A stretch of 64,000 bases of DNA from Haloplanus rubicundus (GCF_003342675.1 NZ_CP031148.1:2976001-3040000); one strand, 5' to 3'. Positions 1 to 8,683 are shown, counted from the first letter of the stretch. Notes: a model not told the origin generated them from the letters alone. A program made the numbers and translations.

Positions 1-778
1 GACGGACGAGTACGGACAGACCTGCGTCGACGGGCTGTACGCCGTCGGCGAGTGTGCTTGCGCGAGCGTCCACGGCGCGAACCGCCTCGGCGGCAACGCC
101 CTGCCGGAACTCATCGTCTTCGGCAAGCGTGCCGGCCTGCACGCCGCCGGCGGCGAGACGGAAGCGCCGCGGGTGACGGTCGGCCGGAGCGACGATTCGG
201 AGGCCGGCGACGTAGAGACGCCGGTCGAACTGGGCGAACCGTGGGGCAGCGAGGGCGACGCCGTGGCGGACGGCGGTGCGGCCGCCGAGACGGCCGAGGC
301 CGTCGTCGAACGGTCGCTCGAACGGGAGCGCGAGCGGGTCGAACGCCTGCTCGAACGCGACGACGGGACCCAACACGCCGAGATTCGGGCGGCGGTCCAG
401 CACACGATGACGGAGAACGTCAACGTCTTCCGCGAGGAGGCGGCGCTGAAGGAGGCGCTGGTCGACATCCACGCCGCGCGCGAGCGGTACCGCGACGTCT
501 ACGTCGCCGACCCGTCGAGCACGTACAACACGGACCTGATCCAGACCATCGAGACGCGGAACCTGCTGGACATCGCGGAGATGATCACCGTGGGCGCGCT
601 CGCACGCGACGAGTTCCGCGGCGCCCACTGGCGCAAGGAACACCAGGAACGCAAGGACGACGAGTGGCTCAAACACACGATGGTGTCGTGGTCGGACGGG
701 TCGCCCGAACTCTGGTACAAGCCGGTGGTCCTCGAAGGCGAGAAGAAGACGTACGAACCGAAAGAGCGGAGCTACTGA
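1..778 (+). CDS. sdhA: Succinate dehydrogenase/fumarate reductase flavoprotein subunit, C-terminal part (5' truncated by window)
   Basis: This is the last 258 residues of the flavoprotein of complex II, read in the frame starting at base 2; the upstream part lies outside the window. The enzyme oxidises succinate to fumarate in the citric acid cycle and passes electrons to the membrane quinone pool through its Fe-S partner. The motif GECACASVHGANRLGGNAL near the start of the fragment is the end of the FAD-binding domain, which closes over the isoalloxazine ring in this family. It is followed by the helical capping region and a C-terminal stretch ending in YEPKERSY. No other sdh gene follows, so this is likely the 3' end of its operon. 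Confidence 0.93.
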   Translation, partial: TDEYGQTCVDGLYAVGECACASVHGANRLGGNALPELIVFGKRAGLHAAGGETEAPRVTVGRSDDSEAGDVETPVELGEPWGSEGDAVADGGAAAETAEAVVERSLERERERVERLLERDDGTQHAEIRAAVQHTMTENVNVFREEAALKEALVDIHAARERYRDVYVADPSSTYNTDLIQTIETRNLLDIAEMITVGALARDEFRGAHWRKEHQERKDDEWLKHTMVSWSDGSPELWYKPVVLEGEKKTYEPKERSY

Positions 779-889
779 GCGACGGTCGCACACCGAGACG
801 CCAAATCACCCGACTGCAACGGGCTGAAGGGTCCCCCTTCTTCGGGGACGCCGACGTTCAACGACGCCCTGAGTCGACGAGTCGGTTCC

Positions 890-927
890 AATTATCTCTC
901 GTGATATTCGAACGCCCGAATTTATCA
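890..927 (+). promoter_or_regulatory. Promoter of pilin gene 1: AATTATCT element plus TATA box
   Basis: An AATTATCT octamer (890-897) lies exactly 30 bp before a TATA-like box ATTTATCA (920-927). The same octamer at the same 30-bp spacing occurs before the other two pilin genes. From the TATA position, transcription should begin near 947, giving a leader of about 78 nt. Confidence 0.6.
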
Positions 928-950
928 CTCACCGCCACATTCGTGCCACC

Positions 951-1024
951 AACACGCCGACGCGTGTCCGTGCGGGAGCACCGAACCGATCCCCCCGGCT
1001 CCGGCCCGGCGTGTCGATCAATCC
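951..1024 (+). promoter_or_regulatory. Conserved 5' leader of pilin gene 1
   Basis: This untranslated leader is nearly identical to those of the next two pilin genes. It starts with a small perfect hairpin (ACACG, 6-nt loop, CGTGT; about 952-967), then a second short stem GTGC-GGGA-GCAC, then a C-rich run. No Shine-Dalgarno sequence is evident before the ATG. Confidence 0.55.
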
Positions 1025-1435
1025 ATGCAACTGAAACAACTACTGACAGAGGACCGCGCAGTGAGCCCGGTCATCGGCGTCATCCTGATGGTGGCCATCA
1101 CCGTCATCCTCGCCGCCGTGATCGGCACGTTCGTCCTCGGCCTGGGCGACCAGGTCAGCGAGAGTGCACCGCAAGCCAGCTTCAGCTTCGACTTCAACGA
1201 TACCGGCGTGAACATCACCCACGAGGGTGGCGAGACGCTGGAGGCGGACAACATCAACGTGAGCGGCGACAATGGCGCCGATCCGAGCGGCAACAACTGG
1301 GCGGGTAATACCATCTCGGCCGGCGATACGGCTCCTTATTCGGGCGTCGACCCCGGCGAGACGGTTCGCGTCATCTGGACCAACCCAGCCGGCGGAGCGA
1401 CCAACACCATCGCCCGCGCGACCGCACCGCAGTAA
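1025..1435 (+). CDS. Type IV pilin, tandem copy 1
   Basis: A 136-aa archaeal type IV pilin precursor. The N-terminus [18 protein letters not shown] has the short charged leader and the AVSPVIG start of the hydrophobic domain typical of haloarchaeal PilA-like pilins. Prepilin peptidase would cut just before or around this point. The next roughly 22 residues are a hydrophobic helix (H-domain) used for membrane anchoring and filament assembly. The rest is a short, acidic, Asn/Gly/Thr-rich surface domain ending in [14 protein letters not shown]. Two near copies follow directly. I chose the ATG at 1025 because all three genes start with the same MQLKQLL and share the leader just upstream. Confidence 0.9.
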   Translation: MQLKQLLTEDRAVSPVIGVILMVAITVILAAVIGTFVLGLGDQVSESAPQASFSFDFNDTGVNITHEGGETLEADNINVSGDNGADPSGNNWAGNTISAGDTAPYSGVDPGETVRVIWTNPAGGATNTIARATAPQ

Positions 1436-1466
1436 CCGAACTGCGACACCGCCATACCGTTTTTTC
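1436..1466 (+). terminator. T-run terminator after pilin 1
   Basis: After the stop codon comes a segment ending in six T residues (1460-1465). The same 3' segment follows pilin 2. Oligo-T tracts are the usual archaeal termination signal. Confidence 0.5.
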
Positions 1467-1516
1467 GAGCCACGTTCGGCGGACGTTCACTCGGCGTTCG
1501 TCGATAAGCGGCGTAT

Positions 1517-1554
1517 AATTATCTATTTTGATAATTAGCCGCGCAAATTTATCA
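1517..1554 (+). promoter_or_regulatory. Promoter of pilin gene 2: AATTATCT element plus TATA box
   Basis: AATTATCT (1517-1524) lies 30 bp before ATTTATCA (1547-1554), the same arrangement as in pilins 1 and 3. The flanking bases differ, so the match is not simply a long duplication. Confidence 0.6.
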
Positions 1555-1577
1555 CTCGTCGCCACGTTCGTCGGGCT

Positions 1578-1644
1578 AACACGTCGACGCGTGTCCGTGC
1601 GGGAGCACGTATCCCCCCGGCTCCGGCCCGGCGTGCCACATAAC
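1578..1644 (+). promoter_or_regulatory. Conserved 5' leader of pilin gene 2
   Basis: Same leader as in pilin 1, including the ACACG/CGTGT hairpin and the GTGC-GGGA-GCAC stem, but with a short deletion after the second stem. Confidence 0.55.
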
Positions 1645-2055
1645 ATGCAACTGAAACAACTCCTAACCGAGGATCGTGCGGTCAGCCCGGTCATCGGCGT
1701 CATTCTGATGGTGGCTATCACCGTCATTCTGGCCGCCGTGATCGGCACGTTCGTCCTCGGCCTGGGCGACCAAGTCAGCGAGAGCGCACCGCAAGCCAGC
1801 TTCAGCTTCGACTTCAACGGCAGTAATGGCGTGAACATCACTCACGAGGGTGGTGAGACGCTGGAGGAGAGCAACATCAACGTCAGCGGTGACGAGGGCG
1901 GCGTGACCGAAACCACGGCCTTCCCGTCCACGATCGCGGCCGGTGACACAGCCGAGTACGGTAGTGTCGCCGAAGGCGAGACCATCCGCGTCGTCTGGAC
2001 CAACCCGGCCGGCGGGAGCACGAACACTATCGCCCGCGCGACCGCACCGCAGTAA
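1645..2055 (+). CDS. Type IV pilin, tandem copy 2
   Basis: A 136-aa pilin precursor whose first roughly 55 residues are almost identical to copy 1, including the complete H-domain ([20 protein letters not shown]). The surface domain differs in its middle and then returns to a conserved end ([10 protein letters not shown]). The reading frame stays open upstream to 1528, but the start at 1645 is supported by the leader and by the other copies. In Haloferax, several pilins share one conserved H-domain and can be mixed in one filament; that this applies here is inference. Confidence 0.9.
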   Translation: MQLKQLLTEDRAVSPVIGVILMVAITVILAAVIGTFVLGLGDQVSESAPQASFSFDFNGSNGVNITHEGGETLEESNINVSGDEGGVTETTAFPSTIAAGDTAEYGSVAEGETIRVVWTNPAGGSTNTIARATAPQ

Positions 2056-2086
2056 CCGAACTGCGACACCGCCATACCGTTTTTTG
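2056..2086 (+). terminator. T-run terminator after pilin 2
   Basis: Repeats the 3' segment of pilin 1, ending in six T residues (2080-2085). Confidence 0.5.
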
Positions 2087-2139
2087 AACCCCAAGTCGAC
2101 AAGTGACGACCACATCCGCTTCCGAGGTCGTGGCAATCA

Positions 2140-2177
2140 AATTATCTCTTTCGAGAATTGATGACGCAGATTTATGC
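2140..2177 (+). promoter_or_regulatory. Promoter of pilin gene 3: AATTATCT element plus TATA box
   Basis: AATTATCT (2140-2147) lies 30 bp before a TATA-like ATTTATGC (2170-2177). It is the third instance of the same spacing. Confidence 0.6.
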
Positions 2178-2200
2178 ATCGCTACCCCATTCGTCGATCC

Positions 2201-2273
2201 AACACGTCGACGCGTGTCCGCGCGGGAGCACCGAACCGATCCCCCCGGCTCCGGCCCGGCGTGTCACACACCC
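2201..2273 (+). promoter_or_regulatory. Conserved 5' leader of pilin gene 3
   Basis: Same leader with the ACACG/CGTGT hairpin. The second stem carries one mismatch (GCGC instead of GTGC). Confidence 0.55.
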
Positions 2274-2726
2274 ATGCAACTGAAACAACTACTGACGGAG
2301 GACCGCGCAGTGAGCCCGGTCATCGGCGTCATCCTGATGGTGGCCATCACCGTCATCCTCGCCGCCGTGATCGGCACGTTCGTCCTCGGCCTGGGCGACC
2401 AGGTGAGCGACAACGCACCGCAGGCTAGCTTCAGCTTCGACTTCAACGACGGCGGCGACGGGTTCGACGGAACCAGCGACGACATCGTCAACATCACCCA
2501 CGAGGGTGGCGAGACAATAGAGAACTCGACGCTCAGCGTGAGCGGCGACGATAGCGGGCTGACCTACGTCCCCAGCGACTCGAACTGGGGCGACGACGGC
2601 GTCGTCTCCGCCGGTGACCGCATCTCCCACAGCGACGTCAACTCCGGCGAGACCATCCGTGTCATCTGGACCAACCCCAACGGCGGGAGCACCAACACCA
2701 TCGCTCGCGCGACGGCACCGCAGTAA
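2274..2726 (+). CDS. Type IV pilin, tandem copy 3
   Basis: A 150-aa pilin precursor with the same N-terminal leader and H-domain as copies 1 and 2. Its surface domain is longer because of an insertion rich in Gly, Asp and Ser (about residues 58-110). The C-terminus again reads [10 protein letters not shown]. The start at 2274 matches the other copies. The three genes have separate promoters and terminators, so they look like independent transcription units rather than one operon. Confidence 0.9.
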   Translation: MQLKQLLTEDRAVSPVIGVILMVAITVILAAVIGTFVLGLGDQVSDNAPQASFSFDFNDGGDGFDGTSDDIVNITHEGGETIENSTLSVSGDDSGLTYVPSDSNWGDDGVVSAGDRISHSDVNSGETIRVIWTNPNGGSTNTIARATAPQ

Positions 2727-2734
2727 CGCGACGG

Positions 2735-2744
2735 CCCATTTTTT
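2735..2744 (+). terminator. T-run terminator after pilin 3
   Basis: Six T residues (2739-2744) shortly after the stop codon. The sequence before them differs from the 3' segments of pilins 1 and 2. Confidence 0.45.
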
Positions 2745-2792
2745 CCGGCGCGAACCGTCACCCTCAGTAGCGACGCGCCCGTACTGCCACGT

Positions 2793-3011
2793 ATGGACGC
2801 CGACGCGTTTCTGACCCGCGATACCCTGTTGATCATCGTCCTCCTGGTCCTCGGCATCGGCGGGTCGGGGCTGGCCCGTGGCTTCCTGGCGGAACAGGGA
2901 TACGACGCCCTCGGCTCGGCCGTGTTCGTGACGGGCTACGGAACGATGGTGTTTCTGCTGTGGTGGGGGTGGCTTCGGCCGCTCGACATCACCGGCCCGA
3001 GCGAGCGGTAG
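2793..3011 (+). CDS. Small two-helix membrane protein
   Basis: 72 residues with two predicted membrane spans (about 12-30 and 43-60), a charged N-terminus (MDADAFLTRD) and a short polar tail. I do not recognise a named family. It follows the pilin cluster in the same direction but has no pilin signal sequence. Acidic and basic residues sit at the ends of the hydrophobic stretches as expected of a real small membrane protein. Confidence 0.65.
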   Translation: MDADAFLTRDTLLIIVLLVLGIGGSGLARGFLAEQGYDALGSAVFVTGYGTMVFLLWWGWLRPLDITGPSER

Positions 3012-3101
3012 GGCGCCATCGGGGGCGGCGCACCGCCGGGAGTAGAGCGTCGTCGGTAAACGGAACTTTAATGCCCGATTCCGGGCGAGATGTGAACACG
3101 A

Positions 3102-3353
3102 ATGCTCCCGCTACAGATCATCGACAGTTTCCTGCTCAACTACAACGTCGGGCAGGCGCTGTTGTTGGTTTTCATCCTCGCGACGGTCGGAGCGCTGCCG
3201 CTGAAATCCCGGCGGATCATCGCCATCAACGCGACGGTGTTCGGTCTCGTGTTCATCATGACGCCGCAGTCGCTCGCTCCGGTGCACTACCTGTTTCTCG
3301 GTATCGTCCTGCTGGTCGTGGGGCCGGTGCTGTGGGTGACGGCCGAGCGATAA
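3102..3353 (+). CDS. Small membrane protein
   Basis: 83 residues, nearly all hydrophobic, with two to three predicted membrane spans (about 15-33, 38-55 and 63-80) and a short cytoplasmic loop PLKSRR. A TATA-like ACTTTAAT (3065-3072) lies 37 bp upstream of the ATG. No named family recognised. Similar short membrane proteins are common in haloarchaea. Confidence 0.65.
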   Translation: MLPLQIIDSFLLNYNVGQALLLVFILATVGALPLKSRRIIAINATVFGLVFIMTPQSLAPVHYLFLGIVLLVVGPVLWVTAER

Positions 3354-3396
3354 TCGAGAACGCGACGTTTAACCCGACGAGGGTGCAAGTCGGAGT

Positions 3397-3930
3397 ATGA
3401 CGAAACCGGGCGTCCCCGGCGACGACGCGCGGACGGTCGAGCTACCCTGCGGCGAGACCGTCCGCGCGACCGACCTCGATCTGGGGATGCGGGAGTTCGA
3501 CTGTGTCTGCGGCGACGTCCACGCCGTCGTGATGGACGTCCATCCACCCGAGCGATTCCTGCCCGAATTCCTGGTCGACCTGCTCCGGGAGACGGTCGAG
3601 ACCAGCAGCGAGGAGATGCCTGAGTTCGACACGCCGCACCTCCTGGGCGTCGTCCTGGAGGAGTTTCCCGACCAGGTGGCCGTCGCGGACCTGAGCGACG
3701 AGGGCGACGTGGGCTACGCGCTCCTGTGGGTGAGCGACTTCGACTCGCGGCGCCTCCACGAGGTCGTCGTCGAACTCGTGATCGAACTGATGGAACACGC
3801 CGTCAGCCACGCCGACGACGACGCCGCGATCCAGGAGTTCGAGCAGCAGATGCTGGAGTTCGACGTGTCGGCGTTCGTCGACCAGTACCGCGCCGAGCGC
3901 GATCTCGACGCCGACGACGTCTACGCCTGA
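3397..3930 (+). CDS. Conserved haloarchaeal protein (DUF5815-like)
   Basis: 177 residues, strongly acidic and soluble. It starts with a short region containing the cysteine pair DCVCGD (near residue 36) and continues into a mixed helical domain with FDTPHLLGVVLEEFPD and YALLWVSDFDSRRLHEVVVELV. From memory this resembles a haloarchaea-specific family (DUF5815); I could not verify that. TATA-like CGTTTAAC (3366-3373) lies 31 bp before the start, indicating a leaderless transcript. Function unknown. Confidence 0.75.
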   Translation: MTKPGVPGDDARTVELPCGETVRATDLDLGMREFDCVCGDVHAVVMDVHPPERFLPEFLVDLLRETVETSSEEMPEFDTPHLLGVVLEEFPDQVAVADLSDEGDVGYALLWVSDFDSRRLHEVVVELVIELMEHAVSHADDDAAIQEFEQQMLEFDVSAFVDQYRAERDLDADDVYA

Positions 3931-4025
3931 GACGCGGACGCTCCCGACATCGCCACGACTCGTCTGACAGTCGTCGGACGGTCGTCTCACTGAACACTAA
4001 GTCGATCCCGGGCGTTGTGTGACGT

Positions 4026-4238
4026 ATGCGCCCCCAACGACGGCAGTACGAGCGACTCCGGGGCGTGCTCTCCGACGCCGACGAGCCGTTGACCGCTCGC
4101 GAGATTTTGACGCTCCTGGAAGAACAGGAAGAGTTCGAGAGCGCCCACCGTGTCGCGACGGTCCTCGGCCGCTGGGCCGAGGAGGGTGACGTGGAAGTCC
4201 TGCAGGGGAGTCCCTACCGCTACCGACTGAACAACTGA
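4026..4238 (+). CDS. Small winged-helix DNA-binding-like protein
   Basis: 70 residues. The order of predicted helices and a final turn-rich segment (GDVEVLQGSPYRYRLNN) fits a single winged helix-turn-helix domain: helix 1 YERLRGVLSDA, helix 2 LTAREILTLLEE, recognition helix SAHRVATVLGRWAEE, then the wing. TATA-like CACTAAGT (3994-4001) lies 32 bp upstream of the ATG. A role as a small transcription factor is inferred from the fold only. Confidence 0.65.
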   Translation: MRPQRRQYERLRGVLSDADEPLTAREILTLLEEQEEFESAHRVATVLGRWAEEGDVEVLQGSPYRYRLNN

Positions 4239-4450
4239 TAGGGATTATCGGAAGTCAGCAGCGACTCTCGCCGGCACGGTCCGGCGAGAATCGCTGGACA
4301 GTGACCATACTCCCTATGAGACACACGACCGCAATCCGGCGGCTGCAGTCGCGACGCCCGGAGAGACCGAGGGCGACGACAGCCCCCTTGTTACTCACTC
4401 TCGTTTCGAAATCCGTAATCTTGCTTCGCATCTCGTACCGTTTCGTGGGG

Positions 4451-4458
4451 CTTATTAC
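4451..4458 (+). promoter_or_regulatory. TATA box of carB
   Basis: CTTATTAC is 31 bp before the carB ATG, placing the predicted transcription start at or within a few bases of the start codon (leaderless mRNA). Confidence 0.6.
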
Positions 4459-4481
4459 GATGTGCGAACTCGGATCGGACG

Positions 4482-7400
4482 ATGACCGACGAGGCCACCG
4501 TGGCGGAGACAGAGACCGCCACCGACTCCGAAGATCGGACGATACTGTTGATCGGAAGCGGCCCGATTCAGATCGGCCAGGCCGCCGAGTTCGACTACTC
4601 CGGCGCGCAGGCCTGCCGAGCCCTGCAGGAGGAGGGTGCGCGAGTCGTCCTCGTCAACTCGAACCCCGCGACGATCATGACCGACCCGGACATGGCCGAC
4701 CGGGTCTACATCGAGCCGATCACGACCGAGGCCATCGCCGAGATCATCCGAAAGGAGAAGCCGGACGGCGTGATCGCCGGTCTCGGCGGCCAGACCGGGC
4801 TGAACGTCACCGCCGAACTCGCCGAAGAGGGCGTCCTCGAGGAACACGACGTGGAGATCATGGGGACGCCGCTCGACACCATCTACGCGACGGAGGACCG
4901 CGACCTCTTCCGCAAGCGGATGGAGAACATCGGCCAGCCGGTCCCCGGCTCGACGACCATCTCGCTCGACGAGGGCGAGGAAGTGAGCAGCATCGATCAG
5001 GACGCGCTCCGTGACCGCGTCGAGGCCGCAGTCGAGGAGGTGGGTGGTCTGCCCGTCATCGCCCGGACGACCTACACGCTCGGCGGGTCGGGATCGGGCG
5101 TCGTCGACAACATGCCGGAACTCCTCGAACGCGTGCGCAAGGGCCTCCGCCTCTCCCGCAACAGCGAGGTCCTGATCACCGAGTCCATCGCGGGCTGGGT
5201 CGAACTCGAGTACGAGGTGATGCGCGACGCCGACGACTCGACCATCATCATCTGCAACATGGAGAACCTCGACCCGATGGGCATCCACACGGGCGAGTCG
5301 ATGGTCGTCACGCCGTCGCAGGTGATCCCCGACGACGGCCACCAGGAGATGCGCGACGCCGCGCTGGAGGTCATCCGGGAACTCGGCATCCAGGGTGGCT
5401 GTAACATCCAGTTCGCGTGGCACGACGACGGCACGCCCGGCGGCGAGTACCGGGTCGTCGAGGTGAACCCTCGCGTCTCGCGGTCCTCCGCGCTCGCCTC
5501 GAAGGCGACGGGCTACCCCATCGCTCGCGTCACCGCGAAGGTGGCCCTCGGCAAGCGCCTCCACGAGATCGAAAACGAGATCACGGGCGAGACGACGGCC
5601 GCCTTCGAGCCGGCAATCGACTACGTCGTGACGAAGATTCCGCGGTGGCCGAAAGACAAGTTCGGCGACGTGGACTTCACGCTCGGCACGGCGATGAAGT
5701 CGACGGGCGAGGCGATGTCCATCGGCCGGACCTTCGAGGAGTCCCTGTTGAAGGCGCTCCGGTCGACGGAGTACGACCCCGCCGTCGACTGGGTCGACGT
5801 GGACGACGGGACGCTCGAAGACGAGTACCTCGCGACGCCGACGCCCGACCGCCCCTACGCCATCTTCGAGGCGTTCGACCGCGGCTACAGCGTCGACGAC
5901 GTGGTCGAGATGACCGGCATCAAGGAGTGGTACGTCGAGCGGTTCGCGCGCGTCTCGGAGGCGGTGGCCAACGCCGCCGAGGGCGACTTCACCGACGCGG
6001 CGGTCAAGGGCGTCACCAACGCCGAAATCGCCGCCGCCGCCGGTGCCGACGTGGGCACCGTCGAAACCGCGGTGCCCGGCCGCACGTACAAGCAGGTCGA
6101 CACCTGCGCCGGCGAGTTCGCCGCGCAGACGCCGTACTACTACTCCTCGCGGAAACCCGAGTTCGTCACCGGACCCTTCGAGGGCGACGCGGCGGCGGGC
6201 GAACTGCGGGTCGACCGCGACGTGGAGAGCGTCGTCGTCGTCGGCGGCGGCCCCATCCGCATCGGACAGGGCGTCGAGTTCGACTACTGCTCGGTCCACG
6301 CGATTCAGGCGCTCCGCGAGGAGGGCATCGACGCCCACGTCGTCAACAACAACCCCGAGACGGTGTCGACGGACTACGACACCTCCGACGGCCTCTTCTT
6401 CGAGCCGATCACCGCCGAGGAGGTGGCGGACGTCGTCGAGGCCGCCGACGCCGACGGCGTGATGGTCCAGTTCGGGGGCCAGACCTCCGTGAACATCGGG
6501 CACCCGCTCGAAGCGGAGCTGCAGCGCCGTGACCTCGACTGCGAGATTCTGGGCACGAGCGTCGACGCCATGGACCTCGCGGAGGACCGCGATCGGTTCA
6601 ACCGCCTGATGGACCAGCGCGGCATCGCCCAGCCGGAGGGTGGCTCCGCGACCAGCGAAGCCGAAGCCCTCGAACTCGCCAACGACATCGGCTACCCCGT
6701 CCTCGTCCGCCCGTCCTACGTCCTCGGCGGGCGCGCGATGGACGTGGTCTACAACGACGACGACCTGAAGGAGTACATCGAGGAGGCGGTGCGCGTCTCG
6801 CCGGACAAACCGATCCTCGTCGACGAGTTCCTCGACGACGCGGTCGAACTGGACGTCGACGCCGTCGCCGACGGCGAGGACGTCATCATCGGCGGCGTGA
6901 TGGAACACGTCGAATCGGCGGGGGTACACTCCGGCGACTCGGCGTGTATGATCCCGCCACAGGCCGACGCGGTGACCGAGGTGATGGACCGCGTGCGCGA
7001 GGTGACGGTCGAAATCGCCCGCGAACTCGACACCGTCGGCCTGCTGAACGTCCAGCTGGCCGTCAAGGACGGCACCGTCTACGTCCTCGAGGCCAACCCG
7101 CGGTCCTCGCGGACGGTCCCCTTCGTCTCGAAGGCGACGGGCGTCCCCATCGCCAAACTCGCGGCGAAGGTGATGGCGGGTCACTCGCTCGACGAACTCG
7201 ACGCGCAGGAACAGATCCCCGAGCAGGTGAGCGTCAAGGAAGTCGTCCTGCCTTTCGACCGCCTGCCCGGCAGCGACCCGCGCCTCGGCCCCGAGATGAA
7301 GTCGACGGGCGAGGTGATGGGCACGGCCGAACACTTCGGTAAGGCCTACGAGAAAGCCCAGTCCGCGACGGGCAAGGCCATCCCAGCGTCGGGGACGGCC

Positions 7401-7715
7401 GTCGTCGACCTCTCGGCGTCGGAGTTCCCCGACCCCGACAGCGAGGAGGGCAAGGCACTGATCGACGCGTTCGCGGAGTTCTACGACGTCGCCGAGTTCG
7501 ACGACCTGTCCGAGGCGATCCGTCGGGGCGAGGTGGACGTCATCGTCTCGCGCAACCGCGAGGCGCTCGAAGTCGCCGTCGAGGAGGACATCACGTACTT
7601 CTCGACGCACGCCTCGGCGGAAGCAGTCCTCGAAGGCCTGCGCCACCAGGACGACCCCATCGACGTGCAGGCCACCTCGGACCGGCCGAAGGTGCAGAAG
7701 CAGTGGGGCGAGTAG
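4482..7715 (+). CDS. carB: Carbamoyl-phosphate synthase, large (synthetase) subunit
   Basis: 1077 residues, the normal full length. The enzyme makes carbamoyl phosphate from bicarbonate, ammonia (from the glutaminase subunit) and two ATP, for pyrimidine and arginine synthesis. Both homologous synthetase halves are present: GSGPIQIGQAAEFDYSG near residue 25 and GGGPIRIGQGVEFDYCS near residue 587, each opening a pre-ATP-grasp plus ATP-grasp unit. ATP-grasp signatures include NPRVSRSSALASKATGYP in the first half and ANPRSSRTVPFVSKATG in the second. The last roughly 140 residues form the allosteric domain. carA is not adjacent: the genes on either side are a small wHTH protein and a convergent NAD kinase. 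Confidence 0.97.
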   Translation: MTDEATVAETETATDSEDRTILLIGSGPIQIGQAAEFDYSGAQACRALQEEGARVVLVNSNPATIMTDPDMADRVYIEPITTEAIAEIIRKEKPDGVIAGLGGQTGLNVTAELAEEGVLEEHDVEIMGTPLDTIYATEDRDLFRKRMENIGQPVPGSTTISLDEGEEVSSIDQDALRDRVEAAVEEVGGLPVIARTTYTLGGSGSGVVDNMPELLERVRKGLRLSRNSEVLITESIAGWVELEYEVMRDADDSTIIICNMENLDPMGIHTGESMVVTPSQVIPDDGHQEMRDAALEVIRELGIQGGCNIQFAWHDDGTPGGEYRVVEVNPRVSRSSALASKATGYPIARVTAKVALGKRLHEIENEITGETTAAFEPAIDYVVTKIPRWPKDKFGDVDFTLGTAMKSTGEAMSIGRTFEESLLKALRSTEYDPAVDWVDVDDGTLEDEYLATPTPDRPYAIFEAFDRGYSVDDVVEMTGIKEWYVERFARVSEAVANAAEGDFTDAAVKGVTNAEIAAAAGADVGTVETAVPGRTYKQVDTCAGEFAAQTPYYYSSRKPEFVTGPFEGDAAAGELRVDRDVESVVVVGGGPIRIGQGVEFDYCSVHAIQALREEGIDAHVVNNNPETVSTDYDTSDGLFFEPITAEEVADVVEAADADGVMVQFGGQTSVNIGHPLEAELQRRDLDCEILGTSVDAMDLAEDRDRFNRLMDQRGIAQPEGGSATSEAEALELANDIGYPVLVRPSYVLGGRAMDVVYNDDDLKEYIEEAVRVSPDKPILVDEFLDDAVELDVDAVADGEDVIIGGVMEHVESAGVHSGDSACMIPPQADAVTEVMDRVREVTVEIARELDTVGLLNVQLAVKDGTVYVLEANPRSSRTVPFVSKATGVPIAKLAAKVMAGHSLDELDAQEQIPEQVSVKEVVLPFDRLPGSDPRLGPEMKSTGEVMGTAEHFGKAYEKAQSATGKAIPASGTAVVDLSASEFPDPDSEEGKALIDAFAEFYDVAEFDDLSEAIRRGEVDVIVSRNREALEVAVEEDITYFSTHASAEAVLEGLRHQDDPIDVQATSDRPKVQKQWGE

Positions 7716-7719
7716 GCTA

Positions 7720-8541
7720 CTAATCCAGTTTTCCGAGCGCTTCGAAGAAATCCGACGTCGGGCCGGCGACGCGCACGGGCGCGTCGGCGCGGCCGACGCG
7801 GACCTCGGTCGGCGGGTCGAGTTCCCGGAGGACGCGGCCGTCGCCGACGACGACGGCGCGGTCGGCCCCCGAGACGTGAATCGTCACCTCGCTGTCCGGC
7901 CCGACGACGAGCGGCGGCATCCCCTCGCTCGCGCACATCTCGTTGACGACGAGGCCGTCGACGCCGGGGTGGACGAGTGGGCCGGCCTCGCTGAGGTTGT
8001 AGGCCGTGCTGCCCGTCGGCGTGGCGACGAGGACGCCGTCGGCGCGACTCGCCGAGTAGCGCGACCCGTCGACGCGGACGTCGCAGTCGACGCCGCCGCT
8101 CGGCCCGCGGATCGATCCCTGGACGACCACTTCGTTCGTCGTCGGCGGGGCGGTCCAGCCGTCGCCGGCGGCGGCGAGTCGGGGCGTCTCGCGAACCGAC
8201 ATCTCACCGGCGCGGAAGGCCGCAACTTCGTCTAAGACGACGTCGACGGCCTCGTCCGGGCCGACGGCGTTGAGGAAGCCGACTTCGCCGAGGTTGACAC
8301 CGAGGATGGGCGTGCCGTCGGCGCCGCGGGCGGCGTAGAGGAACGTGCCGTCGCCGCCGATGCTGACCACGAGGTCGCAGGCGTCGAACGCCTCGACCGG
8401 CGTCCCGTCGAGGTCGAGCGTCTCGGCGGTCGCCGTGTCGACGGCGACGGTGACGTCGGCGTCCCGGAGTCGCCGCCGAAGCTCCGCCGCGAGAAACGAC
8501 GCCCGACTGTTGCCCTTCTGTGCGACGAGACCGACGTACAT
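7720..8541 (-). CDS. nadK: NAD kinase
   Basis: 273 residues. Phosphorylates NAD to NADP with ATP or polyphosphate. The family signature GGDGT is present ([16 protein letters not shown], near residue 63), as is the NE motif (TTNEVVVQ) and the glycine-rich segment [15 protein letters not shown] that binds NAD. The start [10 protein letters not shown] at 8541 was preferred to in-frame ATGs upstream because it begins directly with the first beta strand. It ends four bases after carB in convergent orientation. Its product would supply NADP to the transhydrogenase encoded at 18926-21883. Confidence 0.93.
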   Translation of the reverse strand: MYVGLVAQKGNSRASFLAAELRRRLRDADVTVAVDTATAETLDLDGTPVEAFDACDLVVSIGGDGTFLYAARGADGTPILGVNLGEVGFLNAVGPDEAVDVVLDEVAAFRAGEMSVRETPRLAAAGDGWTAPPTTNEVVVQGSIRGPSGGVDCDVRVDGSRYSASRADGVLVATPTGSTAYNLSEAGPLVHPGVDGLVVNEMCASEGMPPLVVGPDSEVTIHVSGADRAVVVGDGRVLRELDPPTEVRVGRADAPVRVAGPTSDFFEALGKLD

Positions 8542-8683
8542 ACCCGAATCTCGCCCCGTGAGAAAAAAAGCCCACCGGACGGACAACATTGATGATACCG
8601 GCGTGCGCAGAGGAACCGATGGCAGGTTCCGCGGGGACGACCGTCGAGCACGGGCGTCGCGGACCGGGCACCGGTGACCGACG

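Noticed and set aside
2614-2814. Plus-strand frame at the end of pilin 3
   Set aside because: Overlaps pilin 3 in another frame and the terminator; no signal for a start.
4455-7646. 1063-residue open frame on the minus strand across carB
   Set aside because: Antisense shadow of a GC-rich gene. The translation is Arg/His/Asp/Val-rich with no domain, and carB covers it with a fully convincing sequence.
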